Notes under the pieces: model-generated | Databases searched by the model: none | What the model was told of the DNA's origin: nothing | What the model saw: the letters and a program-made list of their open reading frames with translations, nothing else | Program-made: the position numbers and the translations under genes | NCBI RefSeq assembly: GCF_004341105.1 | Contig: NZ_SLZK01000004.1 | Span: 62,001 to 126,000, forward strand | DNA from: Rhizobium sp. BK418 | GTDB lineage: Bacteria; Pseudomonadota; Alphaproteobacteria; Rhizobiales; Rhizobiaceae | Length of the DNA: 64,000 bases | Direction: 5' to 3' | In this document: one piece after another, positions 35,863 to 44,570 of the stretch | How positions within the stretch are numbered: position 1 is the first letter of the stretch | How the letters are laid out: every line of letters starts with the position of its first letter

Positions 35863-37716
35863 TTACGCGCTCAAAGCGTCGTCGCCCGGTCGCACCTGCA
35901 ATTCGTAAAGCGCCTTGTATCGTCCACCGAGCGCCAGAAGCTCGTTATGCGTGCCCTGTTCGACGATGCGGCCATCCTCGATGAAGAAGATCCTGTCGGC
36001 ATGCATCAGTGAGCTCAGGCGGTGGGCAACGATGATTGTCACGCGGTCGGCGGCATAGCGGCGCATGGCGCCGCGAATGCGCTGCTCGGTGGCCGCGTCA
36101 ATGGCTGCGGTCGAATCGTCGAACACCATCACGGCGGGTTTGAGCATCAGCGCGCGTGCAATCGAAAGCCTCTGGCGCTGGCCGCCTGAAAGCGAGACGC
36201 CGCGTTCCCCGACGACGGTGCCGTAACCGGTCGGCAGGCCGAGCACGTAGTTGTGAAGCTGGGCGCTTTCGCTGGCCCGTTCGATGCGGCTTTCCTTGGC
36301 CCAGGGGTCGCCATAGGCGATGTTATTTTCGATCGTCGTGGTGAAGAGGAAGGAATCCTGCTGCACCACGGCGACGGAGCGGCGCAGCGACTGCAGCGTT
36401 GCCTTGCGAATATCCTGACCATCGATGGTGATCCTGCCGCCAGTCGCATCATAGAAGCGCGGGATGAGGTGCGCGAGTGTCGACTTACCGCTGCCAGGCG
36501 GACCGACGATGCCGATCGTCTCGCCGCGCCTTGCTTCAAAGCTGACGCCATGCAGCACCTCGTGCATCGGCGAGCTCGGATAGGCGAAGCTGACATTTTC
36601 GAAACGCAGGGTGCCGTCGGTGACCTTCAATTCTTTGGCATCGGGCGCATCACGCACGGCGATCTCAAGGTCCAGCAGCTCGAAAAGGCGCGTGCCGCAA
36701 GTGGATGCGCGGGCAAAGGCGTTTACCATCAGACCGAGCTGGCGCACCGGCATCTGCAGGATGGTCATGAAGGTCAGGAACGAGGCGAGTGTACCGACGG
36801 TGATCTCCCCAGAATGCACCTTGCCGCCGCCGATCCATAGGACCAGTCCCATCGCCGCAAAGAAGGAGAATGTCATGGCGCTGGTGTTGGTGACACGGAT
36901 GCCGACGCGCTGATGGGCAAGCTCCAGCGCGCTCTTCGAGGCAGCCTCGAATTTCGAAAGTTCATGCTCCTGCGCGGCGAAGGCGCGCACGACGCGAATG
37001 CCGCCGAGATTTTCCTCCATGATGCGCGTAAGCACCGACAGCCTCTGCTGGAGGTCAAGCCAGGTAGCGCGCAGCCGCAGCTGGGTCACGGATGATCGCC
37101 AGCCGACGAAGGGCACGAAGGAAAGCGCCAGCAGGCCGAGCACGACGTCCGTCGTCAGTAGCATGTAGGCGCCGATACCGATCAGCATCGAGAGCAGGAA
37201 GACACGCACGAGTGCGGTCGAAAAATACATGCGCACCCCTTCCAGATCGAGCAGGCCGACGGTGATGAGGTCGCCGGAATGCACGGTGTCGTGGAAGGAG
37301 AACGAGAGGCGCTGGATCTTCTCGTAACAGGCAAGGCGCAGCTCGTAGCCCATGTGGTGGCCGACCGACTCGCTGTAATAGTTCTGGATCATCGTGAAGA
37401 TGCCGCGCAGCACGCTGGCGCCGAGCAGAAGCAACGCTGTCGTCAGAAGTGCGTCCTGCGCCTGCTGTCCGATCGTGCCACGGTGAAGCGCCACCTGCGT
37501 ATGATCGACGGCCCGCCCAAGCAGACGAGGGATCAGCAGCTGGAAGGTCGAGGCGATCAGCGTGGCGACGATCGCGAGGCCTGCTTGCCAGGGATGGCGG
37601 AAAGCCATGACGGTAATGCGGAACAGTGTGTAGAGGCCCTTGCCCCACCCTGCCGCGGTTGCAAGCGCCATCGAAGCAGAAGGCTTCGTCGCGCGTATGG
37701 ACGCATCGCTGCTCAC
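35863..37716 (-). CDS. ABC exporter half-transporter, degenerate ATP site subunit
   Basis: A 617-residue exporter subunit with six membrane helices and an NBD: Walker A GPPGSGKST, signature LSGGQRQRLSIARAL, and Walker B VMVFDDSTAAID. The catalytic Glu after Walker B is Asp (D-D in place of D-E), the hallmark of the non-hydrolysing site in heterodimeric exporters such as TM287/288 and BmrCD. GTG at 37716 is preferred as the start (N-terminus SSDASIRATKPS); an ATG at 37794 would add 26 residues. It is first in the two-gene operon. Confidence 0.88.
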   Translation of the reverse strand: MSSDASIRATKPSASMALATAAGWGKGLYTLFRITVMAFRHPWQAGLAIVATLIASTFQLLIPRLLGRAVDHTQVALHRGTIGQQAQDALLTTALLLLGASVLRGIFTMIQNYYSESVGHHMGYELRLACYEKIQRLSFSFHDTVHSGDLITVGLLDLEGVRMYFSTALVRVFLLSMLIGIGAYMLLTTDVVLGLLALSFVPFVGWRSSVTQLRLRATWLDLQQRLSVLTRIMEENLGGIRVVRAFAAQEHELSKFEAASKSALELAHQRVGIRVTNTSAMTFSFFAAMGLVLWIGGGKVHSGEITVGTLASFLTFMTILQMPVRQLGLMVNAFARASTCGTRLFELLDLEIAVRDAPDAKELKVTDGTLRFENVSFAYPSSPMHEVLHGVSFEARRGETIGIVGPPGSGKSTLAHLIPRFYDATGGRITIDGQDIRKATLQSLRRSVAVVQQDSFLFTTTIENNIAYGDPWAKESRIERASESAQLHNYVLGLPTGYGTVVGERGVSLSGGQRQRLSIARALMLKPAVMVFDDSTAAIDAATEQRIRGAMRRYAADRVTIIVAHRLSSLMHADRIFFIEDGRIVEQGTHNELLALGGRYKALYELQVRPGDDALSA

Positions 37717-38026
37717 GGTATTTTTCCAATAGATGTGTGCTCGGACCAGATGGCCCGAAAAGACGGCAAATCCATGAAGGGATTGATAGCGCATTCACTT
37801 TTGCCGATTCCGGCGGGGGGTTCAAGTAAAGAATTCACCAGCTGGTTATTTTTACGTGAGCCTTGCTCGCTTTGGACGGTAGCGTTACCGTACGGCCCCA
37901 CTCTGCACACGTTAAAGGCGCAATCTTCAGCTCGAAAACGAAATTGCCGCGTCGCCGCATCGCCAGTGGAAATCCGGCTGGCGGGCATGTAAGGTCCGCT
38001 CGCCAACCAGCACGAAGAGGCGCCCG
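37717..38026. other. Divergent intergenic region, 310 bp
   Basis: It lies between the exporter operon (minus) and the epimerase gene (plus). It may include an N-terminal extension of the exporter gene up to 37794. I see no convincing promoter, operator or repeat. Confidence 0.3.
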
Positions 38027-38896
38027 ATGTCATCCACGGTCCGGATCGCAAATCAGTTTCTCACCGTTGACGTTTCCTCTCTCGGGGCGGAAATGCAGTC
38101 GCTGACATCGGGCGACGGCCGCTCCTGGGTCTGGAACGGCGATGCCGCCTTCTGGACAGGCCGTTCACCCATTCTGTTTCCAATGGTCGGCAAGGCGCCG
38201 AACGATACGCTGAAGGTTGCCGGTCATAGTGCACCGATGGCCCAGCACGGCTTTGCCCGCCGGAGCGAATTTGCACTGGCTTCCTCCTCCGAGACGAGCT
38301 GCCGCTACGAACTGGCCGCTTCGGAGACGACGAAGGCTGTCTACCCCTTCGACTTCCTGCTGGCCGTCATCCATAGCATCGAAGGCCAGGCGCTCACCGT
38401 TGCTGCTGAAGTGACCAACCGTGACAGGCGTCCGATGCCTTTCGGTCTCGGCTTCCACGCGGCATTCGTCTGGCCGCTGCCTGGTGCTGCAGACAAGCAG
38501 CATACCGTCACGCTGGACAACGGCGCCGAGCCGCCGCTCGTCCGGCTCGAAGGCGGCCTGATCTCGCCGAAGAGACTTGCTTCGCCCTTTAAAGCGGGCA
38601 GTCTCGTACTCGACCATTCGATGTTCGAGCAGGACGCGATGATCTTTCCCGAAGGGGCAGGCACGGGCCTGCGATATGGGGCCGAAGCCGGCCCGGCCAT
38701 TCATTTCAACTTCGAGAACCTGCCCAACCTAGCCCTTTGGACAAAGCCCGGCGCTCCCTTCCTCTGCGTCGAGCCCTGGCACGGGACGGCCGCCGAAAAT
38801 GGCGGTTCGGACGATCTGGAGGGGCGTCCCTACACTATGATGCTTGCCGCAGGCGAAACGGCACGCTTTTCTTTCACTGCCGAAATCCTCGCATAG
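38027..38896 (+). CDS. Aldose 1-epimerase family protein
   Basis: A 289-residue mutarotase-like beta-sandwich enzyme. Marks are SLGAEMQSL near the N-terminus, GRSPILFPMVGKAPND (the family's active-site strand), MAQHGFARRSEF (substrate His), GLGFHAAFVWPLP (second His), and LCVEPWHGTA near the C-terminus (catalytic Glu). This is the LacX/YeaD-like branch that interconverts hexose or hexose-6-phosphate anomers. The gene stands alone, so the substrate is open. Confidence 0.87.
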   Translation: MSSTVRIANQFLTVDVSSLGAEMQSLTSGDGRSWVWNGDAAFWTGRSPILFPMVGKAPNDTLKVAGHSAPMAQHGFARRSEFALASSSETSCRYELAASETTKAVYPFDFLLAVIHSIEGQALTVAAEVTNRDRRPMPFGLGFHAAFVWPLPGAADKQHTVTLDNGAEPPLVRLEGGLISPKRLASPFKAGSLVLDHSMFEQDAMIFPEGAGTGLRYGAEAGPAIHFNFENLPNLALWTKPGAPFLCVEPWHGTAAENGGSDDLEGRPYTMMLAAGETARFSFTAEILA

Positions 38897-39047
38897 ATAG
38901 CCAAGTTTTCCGTATCGGATCAACGAGTTGGACAGGTGGTAAAATAAACTTCTTGCCACCTCGCGTTTTTCGCGCTTTCATACACGACTAGTTTAATAGA
39001 CTATGGGCTGGACGAGGATGCCTTTCATCTTGTCACGGTTCCGTGAC

Positions 39048-39072
39048 GGAACCCGGCCCGGCGGCGAAAGTT
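39048..39072 (+). promoter_or_regulatory. Probable EcfG/RpoE2-type promoter
   Basis: GGAAC (39048-39052), 16 bp, AGTT (39069-39072), agreeing with GGAAC-N18-TT. It lies about 97 bp upstream of the flavoprotein start at 39169. Confidence 0.5.
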
Positions 39073-39168
39073 TGCACGGCCGCATGAACCTGCCCAACGC
39101 ATGGCTTCAGATGTTCTGCGTTGAAACCTTGATCGAGACACATGCGGATGAGCCGCAAGGGAGTTGAG

Positions 39169-40575
39169 ATGACGGTTCAGCGACTTTTTTCCGGCAAGGC
39201 GAATGCGGCGGCACAGATTTCCGCCGTTCCCCGAATCGCGATCGTCGGCCGCGGTTTTTCCGGCATGATGATGGCGGTCGCGCTGATGCGCACCATACGC
39301 GCGCCGTTCCACCTCCAGCTTTTCGACCCGAACTCCACGGTAAACGGTGGTCAGGCTCTCTCCTCGGCGCGATCGTCCACCATTCTCAATACGCGTGTTC
39401 GCGATCTCTCGGTTTCGCTCGGTGAACCTGACGATTTCAACGATTGGCTCTGTAGCAATGCCGAGTTTCGCGCCGCTGTGCCGGCCGCCATTCCCGGCTT
39501 CCGGCAGATCTTCGTTCCCAGGGAAATTTTCAGCGATTATGTCTATCAGCGCTTTTCCGAAGCGCTCGCCGCCCGCCGGGATATCACCGTCCAGGTCTGC
39601 CACGATCCGGTCGTGGCAATCCGCAGGAGCCATGGCAGCCGCTTCCTCCTGGAAAGTGCCAATCCTTCCAACCCGCTTTTCGATACCGTCATTCTCGCGA
39701 CGGGTTACGGCCTGCCTCGACCGGATGCCGAAGAGCAGGAGGTTTCACCCGTCAGGGCGCAGCGCCTCGTCGCCCGGCCGCATACGGTGCTTCTCGGAAG
39801 CGGCATTCGCGTCGTGGATCAGCTGCTGCAGCTTCGTGACGCCGGCTATACCGGGCAGGTGACGATCATTTCACGCCACGGTTTCCTGCCGCAGAGCCAC
39901 ACGCCGAATTCCGCCGATCCGGTTTTCCCGGCCGAGGCGCTGCCGCAAAGCCTGCCTGATATCGTCCGCTTCATCCGCCAGGCCTGCCGCGAGGCGGAAG
40001 AGGAAGGGCGAAGCTGGCAGTCGGTCATGAACGGCCTTCGCAGGCACGCCCGCTCGCTCTGGCGTTCGCTGCCGGCACACGAGAAGCGCCAGTTCAACAG
40101 GCATCTTCGTGCCATCTACGATAGCCATCGGAACCGTCTGCCGGAGGCGATGCATCTCCGGCTGAAGCAAGAGCTTGCAGAGGGCCATACCGTGCTAAGG
40201 CGCGGCCGCGCCGGGCGCCGGGGTCTCAGCGGCCTTTTTTTCACACCGGCGGGTTCGACCAGCGAGGAAGTCATCCATGCTGAGCGTATCATCGATTGCC
40301 GTTGCCATGCGCCAGACCTTTCCGCTCCCCTGATCCAGAGCTTGCTTGCGGCGCGTCTCGTCATGCCCGACGAGCTTGCGCTCGGACTCGCGGTCAATGC
40401 TTGCGGCGAACCGTTCCTCGACGACGGTTCTGCGGTCGATGGCCTCTTTGCGGTTGGCCCGCTCGGTCTCGGCAGCTTGCCGGACATCGATCTCGTTCCT
40501 GAGATTGTCACGCAAGCCTACTCGGCCGCAGAACGAATTGCGGAACGCTTTTACGTGCAGAGCCAGGCCGTCTGA
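39169..40575 (+). CDS. FAD/NAD(P)-binding protein (NAD_binding_9 type)
   Basis: A 468-residue flavoprotein. The dinucleotide fold is near the start (RIAIVGRGFSGMMMAVALMR), followed by TILNTRVRDLSVSLGEPDDFNDWL, typical of the NAD_binding_9 family, then VILATGYG and a second nucleotide site at HTVLLGSGIRVVDQLLQL. The C-terminal part ends with LFAVGPLGLGSLPD. Relatives include hydroxyacylglutathione-hydrolase-associated and pyridine-nucleotide oxidoreductases of unknown substrate. AAGGGAG before the ATG at 39169 supports this start over 39142. A probable stress promoter precedes it, and the PAS kinase follows 77 bp downstream. Confidence 0.85.
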   Translation: MTVQRLFSGKANAAAQISAVPRIAIVGRGFSGMMMAVALMRTIRAPFHLQLFDPNSTVNGGQALSSARSSTILNTRVRDLSVSLGEPDDFNDWLCSNAEFRAAVPAAIPGFRQIFVPREIFSDYVYQRFSEALAARRDITVQVCHDPVVAIRRSHGSRFLLESANPSNPLFDTVILATGYGLPRPDAEEQEVSPVRAQRLVARPHTVLLGSGIRVVDQLLQLRDAGYTGQVTIISRHGFLPQSHTPNSADPVFPAEALPQSLPDIVRFIRQACREAEEEGRSWQSVMNGLRRHARSLWRSLPAHEKRQFNRHLRAIYDSHRNRLPEAMHLRLKQELAEGHTVLRRGRAGRRGLSGLFFTPAGSTSEEVIHAERIIDCRCHAPDLSAPLIQSLLAARLVMPDELALGLAVNACGEPFLDDGSAVDGLFAVGPLGLGSLPDIDLVPEIVTQAYSAAERIAERFYVQSQAV

Positions 40576-40596
40576 GGAAAATTCGCCCTTTCGACT

Positions 40597-40621
40597 GGAA
40601 CCATCAGCTCGAGCCTGCGTT
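40597..40621 (+). promoter_or_regulatory. EcfG/RpoE2-type promoter of the PAS hybrid kinase
   Basis: GGAAC (40597-40601), 16 bp, CGTT (40618-40621), a full consensus match 31 bp before the ATG at 40653, within the 77-bp gap after the flavoprotein gene. Confidence 0.7.
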
Positions 40622-40652
40622 ATTTTGCGCTGGTGCAGCATTAGGGGGGCGG

Positions 40653-42641
40653 ATGGAAGCCTTGGATCAATACGACACGTCTCTTCAGGACGAGGGACGT
40701 TTTCGCGTACTCGTCGATGCGATCACCGATTACGCGATCTATATGCTGAGTCCCGAAGGCTATGTGGCGAGCTGGAATTCCGGCGCCGAGCGTTTCAAGG
40801 GGTACCTCGCTTCCGAAATCCTCGGCCAACATTTCTCCCGTTTCTATCTCGATGCCGACAGGAAAGCCGGCCTGCCAGCCCGGGCGCTCGCGATTGCGGC
40901 CACCGAAGGACGCTTCGAGGGGGAAGGCTGGTGCCAGCGCAAGGACGGAACGCGCTTCTGGGCCCATGTCATCATCGATCCGATTCGCCACGCTTCTGGT
41001 GAGTTGATCGGCTTTGCCAAGATCATCCGCGACCTGACGGAACGTAGGGCAGCCGAGAATGCGCTGAAGCGCCGTGAGGAGCAGTTTCGCCTTCTCGTAC
41101 AGGGCGTCTCCGATTATGCGATCTACATGCTCGACCCGGAGGGCAATGTGACGAGCTGGAATTCCGGCGCCGAGCGCATCAAGGGTTATCGCTCGGAAGA
41201 GATCATCGGCCGACACTTTTCTAGTTTTTACACAGATGAGGATCGCTCTAACGGATTGCCTCAACAAGCACTGGCCACCGCCAGCCGTGACGGGCGGTTC
41301 GAGAGGGAAGGCTGGCGGGTGCGCAAGGACGGCTCGCGTTTCTGGGCTCACATCGTTATCGACGTGATCAAGGACGATTTCGGTGAAATTATCGGTTTTG
41401 CCAAGATTACCCGCGACATTACCGAAAAGATGGAGACGCAGCGAGCGCTCGAGCGGACCCGCGAAGAGCTTTTTCAGGCGCAGAAGATGGAAGCAATCGG
41501 GCAGCTAACCGGCGGGATCGCCCATGACTTCAACAATCTGCTGATGGCGGTGCTGGGTAGCCTCGAGATCCTCAAGAAACGCATGCCGCAGGATCCGACA
41601 CTCTCCCCTCTTGTTGACAACGCCATGCTCGGCGCCCAGCGCGGTGCTGCACTGACCCAGCGCATGCTCGCCTTTTCCCGCCGCCAGGAGCTGCAGGTCG
41701 AGAGGATCGATGTTTCCGAGCTCTTGCGCGGCATGATGGACATGGTCTCCCGTTCCCTCGGCCCGATCGCCTCGCTTGAAACTGAATTTCCCGAAAGCCT
41801 GCCGACGATCGCTACCGACCCGAACCAGTTAGAGACGGCGGTGCTCAATCTCGTCTTCAATGCCCGCGATGCCATGCCTGGCGGTGGGTTGATCAAGATC
41901 AAGGCCACTGAAGAGGTCGTGCCTGACGGCGACCCCCTGCCCGCCGGCCACTATGTGCGCCTCGCCGTCGCCGATGAGGGTGAAGGCATGGACGAAGAGA
42001 CGTTGAAACAGGCGGTGACGCCGTTCTTCACGACCAAAGGTGTAGGCAAGGGTACAGGTCTCGGGCTCTCCATGGTGCAAGGGCTTGCCGCCCAGTCGGG
42101 CGGCAGGCTGGTGTTGAAGAGCCGGCTCGGTGAAGGCACCACCGCTGAGCTGTGGCTTCCGGTTATTGAAGCCCAAAAACCGGTCGAACACTTCGAACAG
42201 TCTGCGCCTGAACCCGCAATCGGTTCGCGGCCGCTGCGCATTCTTGCCGTCGATGATGATGGACTGGTTTTGATGAACACGGCGCTGATGCTCGAGGATC
42301 TTGGCCACACCGTCTTCGAGGCGACGGCCGGCGCCGATGCGCTCGACATCCTTCGCCGAGAAAGCGTTGATCTCGTTATTTCCGACCATGCCATGCCGCA
42401 CATGACCGGCTCGCAATTTGCTGCAGCGGTCCGCAGCAACTGGCCGGAAATGCCGATCATCCTTGCGACAGGTTTCGCTGAAATTCCGGAAGGAGCTGGT
42501 ATCGTCGACTTGCCGCGGCTCGGCAAACCCTTCTCGCAGGCACAGCTTGCTGAAGCGATCGGTCGGGCGGTAGTCGAATACGAGAGAGCAGGCAGACAAC
42601 CTAACGTGTGGAAGCAGCAAAAGGACATTTCCGTCCCATAA
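40653..42641 (+). CDS. PAS-PAS hybrid histidine kinase
   Basis: A 662-residue soluble sensor. Two PAS domains (about residues 10-130 and 145-255) are close copies of each other (both YAIYML-P-G, SWNSGAER-KGY, RFWAH). Then come HisKA with LTGGIAHDFNNLLMA (phospho-His 291), HATPase_c (NLVFNARDAM, VADEGEGMD, GTGLGLSMVQGL), and a C-terminal receiver (phospho-Asp 578 in LVISDHAMPHMTG). There is no signal peptide or membrane segment, so it senses a cytosolic cue such as redox state or a ligand. A strong EcfG-type promoter precedes it. The catalytic half is paralogous to that of the kinase at 22889. Confidence 0.92.
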   Translation: MEALDQYDTSLQDEGRFRVLVDAITDYAIYMLSPEGYVASWNSGAERFKGYLASEILGQHFSRFYLDADRKAGLPARALAIAATEGRFEGEGWCQRKDGTRFWAHVIIDPIRHASGELIGFAKIIRDLTERRAAENALKRREEQFRLLVQGVSDYAIYMLDPEGNVTSWNSGAERIKGYRSEEIIGRHFSSFYTDEDRSNGLPQQALATASRDGRFEREGWRVRKDGSRFWAHIVIDVIKDDFGEIIGFAKITRDITEKMETQRALERTREELFQAQKMEAIGQLTGGIAHDFNNLLMAVLGSLEILKKRMPQDPTLSPLVDNAMLGAQRGAALTQRMLAFSRRQELQVERIDVSELLRGMMDMVSRSLGPIASLETEFPESLPTIATDPNQLETAVLNLVFNARDAMPGGGLIKIKATEEVVPDGDPLPAGHYVRLAVADEGEGMDEETLKQAVTPFFTTKGVGKGTGLGLSMVQGLAAQSGGRLVLKSRLGEGTTAELWLPVIEAQKPVEHFEQSAPEPAIGSRPLRILAVDDDGLVLMNTALMLEDLGHTVFEATAGADALDILRRESVDLVISDHAMPHMTGSQFAAAVRSNWPEMPIILATGFAEIPEGAGIVDLPRLGKPFSQAQLAEAIGRAVVEYERAGRQPNVWKQQKDISVP

Positions 42642-42740
42642 CGAGCAGCTACTCAGGATCGACGAGAGATGGCCGGAACGGAGTTTGACTTCTGGCCTTC
42701 ACCATAAAAGTCGAAAGCCTGTGCCCTTTGAGAGGTCCGC

Positions 42741-43499
42741 TCATGTTCTCCGCCGTATCCTGATCTCGCTTCGCACGATATAGACAAGAAGCCCCGCCAC
42801 TGTGATCGCCAGCACATACCAGGTGAATGCGTAAACAAGGTGGTTGTTCGGGAAATCGAGCACGGTTAATCCGCCCACGGGAAAGCCGCCGGCATTGGGC
42901 GTCGCGTCTGCGTCGATGAAGAATGGCGCTGCATCAGCAATGCCTCGTTTCTGGATTATTGCCCCAATATCGCGTGAATACCAGAGGTCGCCCGCCGGAT
43001 CGTTGGAGCGCAGCAGCATGCCGTTAGGCTCGCTCATGCGCAGCAACCCTGTGACATCGACCGGTCCATCAATCTGACCGACCTGCCGTGAAGCCGGGCT
43101 GCGGCGGTCGATCGGCACGAAACCGCGATTGACGAGGATCGCACTGCCATCCGCGAGCCTGAGCGGCGTCAGCACCCAATAGCCTGGGCCAAGCGCAGTC
43201 GATGCCGTTACCAGCGTTTCCTTGTCGTTTTCGAAAGTGCCAGATGCCGTTACCCGCCGGTATTCGTCGCTCTGGGCATTGACCTTGCTCCAGTCCGCCT
43301 GAGCGGGTGGCGCGACGGGTTCGGCGTGAACGCGACCATCGACGCGGGCGATGAGATCGAGCTTCCAGGAAAGACGATAAACCTGCCAAGTGCCGAGTGC
43401 GATCAGCGCAACTGTCAGAGCCAGGAGGCCGAGCCCGAGGATCGCAAGTGCTATCGCCGAACGTGGTTTGTCTTTTTGGGCGGAAGAGACGTCGGTCAT
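42741..43499 (-). CDS. SURF1 family protein
   Basis: A 252-residue inner-membrane assembly factor with one helix near each end (LGLGLLALTVALIALGTWQVYRL and VYAFTWYVLAITVAGLLVYI) around a periplasmic domain. GTWQ, the GFVPIDRR patch and the NNHLVYAFTWY terminus are SURF1 marks. It closes the cyo cluster, 46 bp after cyoD, and probably helps insert heme into the quinol oxidase. The minus-strand order is cyoA-B-C-D-SURF1. Confidence 0.9.
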   Translation of the reverse strand: MTDVSSAQKDKPRSAIALAILGLGLLALTVALIALGTWQVYRLSWKLDLIARVDGRVHAEPVAPPAQADWSKVNAQSDEYRRVTASGTFENDKETLVTASTALGPGYWVLTPLRLADGSAILVNRGFVPIDRRSPASRQVGQIDGPVDVTGLLRMSEPNGMLLRSNDPAGDLWYSRDIGAIIQKRGIADAAPFFIDADATPNAGGFPVGGLTVLDFPNNHLVYAFTWYVLAITVAGLLVYIVRSEIRIRRRT

Positions 43500-43545
43500 G
43501 GATAAACCGCAACGGGCGATGTCGCCGCCGCCCGCTCCTTTGCCG

Positions 43546-43947
43546 TTAAGGCATGTTCTTCATCATTTCGGGGCTCATCGGCATCATGTTCGTATTCAGG
43601 TGGTACATGACCCAGAGCGAACCCGAAAGAGCGATCGCCACGATGACGATTGTGAAGATCAACGCCATGATCGTCCAGCCGCCTTCCGACTTCGTGTTCA
43701 TGTGCAGGAAGAAGATCATGTGAACGACGATCTGTACGGCGGCGAGCGCCATAACGATAATGGCGGTAACGACGCGGCTTTCGAAGACGCCTGCCATGAC
43801 CAGCCAGAAAGGAATGGCGGTCAGGATGACGGACAGAACGAAGCCAGTCATGTAGCTCTTGAAAGTACCGTGGCCGGCCTGATGCCCATGGCTGTGGCCG
43901 TGGTGAGCCTCGTGGGCATCCTCATGTGCGGGTGCTTGCGAAGTCAT
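43546..43947 (-). CDS. cyoD: Cytochrome bo3 quinol oxidase subunit IV
   Basis: A 133-residue protein with three membrane helices ([69 protein letters not shown]), the CyoD layout. The N-terminus carries about seven histidines in 20 residues and the C-terminus is Met-rich, unlike the short E. coli protein. The ATG at 43947 overlaps the cyoC stop (ATGA). Confidence 0.92.
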   Translation of the reverse strand: MTSQAPAHEDAHEAHHGHSHGHQAGHGTFKSYMTGFVLSVILTAIPFWLVMAGVFESRVVTAIIVMALAAVQIVVHMIFFLHMNTKSEGGWTIMALIFTIVIVAIALSGSLWVMYHLNTNMMPMSPEMMKNMP

Positions 43948-44564
43948 CCAAGAACTCCCATCAGGTAAACGAAGGAAAAGACGCCGATCCAGACGACGTC
44001 GAGGAAATGCCAGAACATCGAAAGGCACATCAGGCGGCGGCGATTGGCTTCGATCAGGCCGTGCATGGACACCTGTACCATCAGCGTGATCAGCCAGATG
44101 ATGCCAAAGGTGACGTGCAGGCCGTGCGTGCCGACCAGGGTGAAGAAGGACGACAGGAAGGCGCTGCGCTGTGGTCCTGCACCCTCACGGATGAGGTGCA
44201 CGAACTCATAGAGTTCGAGGCCGATGAAGGCTGCGCCGAAAAGGCCGGTCACGGCCAGCCAGAACAGCGTTTCCGCTTTTGCATTGCGCTCCATCTGCAG
44301 CATCGCAAAACCGTAGGTGATGGAGGAGAGCAGCAGCATCGACGTGTTGATCGCTACCAGCGTCAGATCGAAGAGATCGGCCGGCGACGGGCCGGCCGCA
44401 TAGCTGCGTCCGAGCACGGCATGTGTGGCAAACAGCACGCAGAAGATCAGGCAGTCGCTCATCAGATAGAGCCAGAAGCCGAGATTGGTGCTGTTGTCCG
44501 GATGATGGTCTTCCGTGAGGTAGAATTCAGGCTTTTCGGCCGTGTCGACAGTATGATCGCTCAT
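43944..44564 (-). CDS. cyoC: Cytochrome bo3 quinol oxidase subunit III
   Basis: A 206-residue five-helix membrane protein of the heme-copper oxidase subunit III family: [35 protein letters not shown], and [15 protein letters not shown], with the C-terminal [18 protein letters not shown] signature. It starts 6 bp after cyoB and overlaps cyoD by 4 bp. Confidence 0.95.
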   Translation of the reverse strand: MSDHTVDTAEKPEFYLTEDHHPDNSTNLGFWLYLMSDCLIFCVLFATHAVLGRSYAAGPSPADLFDLTLVAINTSMLLLSSITYGFAMLQMERNAKAETLFWLAVTGLFGAAFIGLELYEFVHLIREGAGPQRSAFLSSFFTLVGTHGLHVTFGIIWLITLMVQVSMHGLIEANRRRLMCLSMFWHFLDVVWIGVFSFVYLMGVLG

Positions 44565-44570
44565 GGTCTC

